Below, piece after piece: positions 5,531-6,372 of a DNA stretch of 6,372 nucleotides. The position numbers were made by a program, and so were the translations under genes. The DNA lies in the NCBI GenBank assembly GCA_039188505.1, contig JBCCZC010000338.1, positions 1 through 6,372 on the forward strand, written 5' to 3'. This stretch comes from JBCCZC01 sp039188505. GTDB taxonomy: Bacteria; Pseudomonadota; Gammaproteobacteria; Xanthomonadales; SZUA-38. Under the pieces are notes generated by a model. That model did not search any database. It was not told where the DNA came from and saw only the letters and a program-made list of their open reading frames with translations. How positions within the stretch are numbered: the first letter of the stretch is position 1; every line of letters starts with the position of its first letter.

Positions 5531-6372
5531 TCAGAGGATGTAGCGGCTCAGGTCCTCGTTCTCGACCAGGTCGCCGATGTGGCTATCGACGAATTCGGCG
5601 TCGATGGTCACGGTGCTGCCCGAGCGATCCGGGGCCTCATAGCTCACGGATTCGACCAGCCGCTCGATGACCGTATGGAGGCGGCGGGCGCCGATGTTTT
5701 CGGTCCGCTCGTTGACCTGCCAGGCGACCTCGGCGATCCGTTTCACGCCCGACGGGTCGAAGGCCAGGGTGACGCCCTCGGTCGCCATCAGCGCCGTGTA
5801 CTGCTGGGTCAGGGAGCAGTCGGGCTCGGTCAGGATCTGCTCGAAGTCCTCGGCGCTCAGCGCATCGAGCTCGACGCGGATCGGCAGCCGCCCCTGGAGC
5901 TCGGGGATCAGATCCGAGGGCCGCGAGAGGTGGAAGGCCCCGGACGCGATGAAGAGGATGTGGTCGGTCTTGATCATGCCGTGGCGCGTCGAGACCGTGC
6001 TGCCCTCCACAAGCGGTAGCAGGTCGCGCTGGACGCCCTCCCGCGAAACGCCACCGTCCCCGTACTCCGAGCGCTTGGCGACCTTGTCGAGCTCGTCGAG
6101 GAACACGATGCCGTTCTGCTCGGCCGTCTGGAGCGCCTGCTGCTTGATCTCGTCCTCATTCACGAGCCGCGCGGCCTCTTCCTCGAGGAGGAGGGGCCGC
6201 GCGTCGGCGATGCGCATGCGATTTTTGTGCGTCTTCTGGCCGGCGATGTTCTTGAACATGTTCTGGAGCTGGCTCGTCATCTCCTCCATGCCCGGCGGGG
6301 CCATGATCTCGACGCCGGCGTTGGCCGCGAGCTCAAGCTCGATCTCACGATCGTCGAGCTCGCCTTCCCGCA
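5531..6372 (-). CDS. hslU: HslU, ATPase subunit of the HslUV protease (C-terminal part)
   Basis: The frame is open to the right edge, so the N-terminal part, including the Walker A site and pore loop, lies outside. About 279 residues are visible of a protein usually near 440-460. HslU is a cytoplasmic AAA+ unfoldase that feeds unfolded proteins into the HslV peptidase. The visible part starts in the I-domain (LDDREIELEL, then VEIMAPPGMEEMTSQLQ). It continues with Walker B (GIVFLDELDK, with DELDK encoded at 6083-6097), SREGVQRDLLPLVEG, the sensor-1 region (HILFIASGAF), the arginine-finger segment (PELQGRLPIRVEL) and sensor 2 (NIGARRLHTV). It ends in EDLSRYIL, the tail that docks into HslV. All landmarks are intact and nothing suggests decay. 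By usual gene order hslV would lie just upstream, beyond the window. The gene converges on the protease gene with a 40-bp gap. Confidence 0.97.
   Translation of the reverse strand, partial: REGELDDREIELELAANAGVEIMAPPGMEEMTSQLQNMFKNIAGQKTHKNRMRIADARPLLLEEEAARLVNEDEIKQQALQTAEQNGIVFLDELDKVAKRSEYGDGGVSREGVQRDLLPLVEGSTVSTRHGMIKTDHILFIASGAFHLSRPSDLIPELQGRLPIRVELDALSAEDFEQILTEPDCSLTQQYTALMATEGVTLAFDPSGVKRIAEVAWQVNERTENIGARRLHTVIERLVESVSYEAPDRSGSTVTIDAEFVDSHIGDLVENEDLSRYIL

Noticed and set aside
5579..6019. Plus-strand open frame of 146 codons inside hslU.
   Set aside because: HslU is unmistakable on the minus strand; this is a compositional shadow.
1..6372. CRISPR arrays, tRNA or rRNA genes, insertion sequences, integrase or phage genes, and toxin-antitoxin or defence modules.
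   Set aside because: Looked for on both strands; no regularly spaced repeats, cloverleaf-like genes, transposase motifs or terminal inverted repeats were seen.

Overview
The window reads as ordinary chromosome of a high-G+C gammaproteobacterium. The HslU C-terminal half matches the enterobacterial protein closely, ending in the EDLSR-[YF]-IL tail. The secreted zincin-like protein is of a style I associate with Lysobacterales/Xanthomonadales and Wenzhouxiangella-like bacteria. That placement is inference from protein style and base composition, not from a marker gene.

Layout. Positions 1-1281 (+) hold the 3' part of a gene for an acidic HEAT-repeat protein whose start lies outside the window. 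Positions 1317-2183 (+) encode an unrecognised integral membrane protein with about six hydrophobic segments; a good -35/-10 pair sits so close to its ATG that the message may be leaderless. Its stop codon forms the loop of a strong hairpin whose U-tract lies on the opposite strand, so this is chiefly the terminator of the convergent gene. That gene, 2243-2803 (-), encodes a Tat-exported methionine-R-sulfoxide reductase (MsrB). Positions 2804-2965 are a divergent regulatory region with a perfect 14-bp palindrome. To its right (+) is a two-gene unit: a small possibly secreted protein of unknown function (2966-3274), coupled by an ATGA overlap to a 739-residue secreted putative metalloprotease (3271-5490). 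A 40-bp convergent gap with an 11-bp hairpin follows. The window then ends inside hslU (5531-6372, -), the ATPase of the HslUV protease.

How the genes relate. The tightest functional link visible is the small ORF plus putative protease, which share a message and are translationally coupled. MsrB is divergent from that pair and could share control through the palindrome; both transcripts make envelope or exported proteins. HslU is a housekeeping cytoplasmic AAA+ unfoldase; its partner hslV, if adjacent, would lie beyond the right edge.

I see no CRISPR array, tRNA, rRNA, insertion sequence, phage gene or recognisable defence system. The best candidates for something undescribed are the coupled small-protein/protease pair and the unusual zinc-site layout of the protease.
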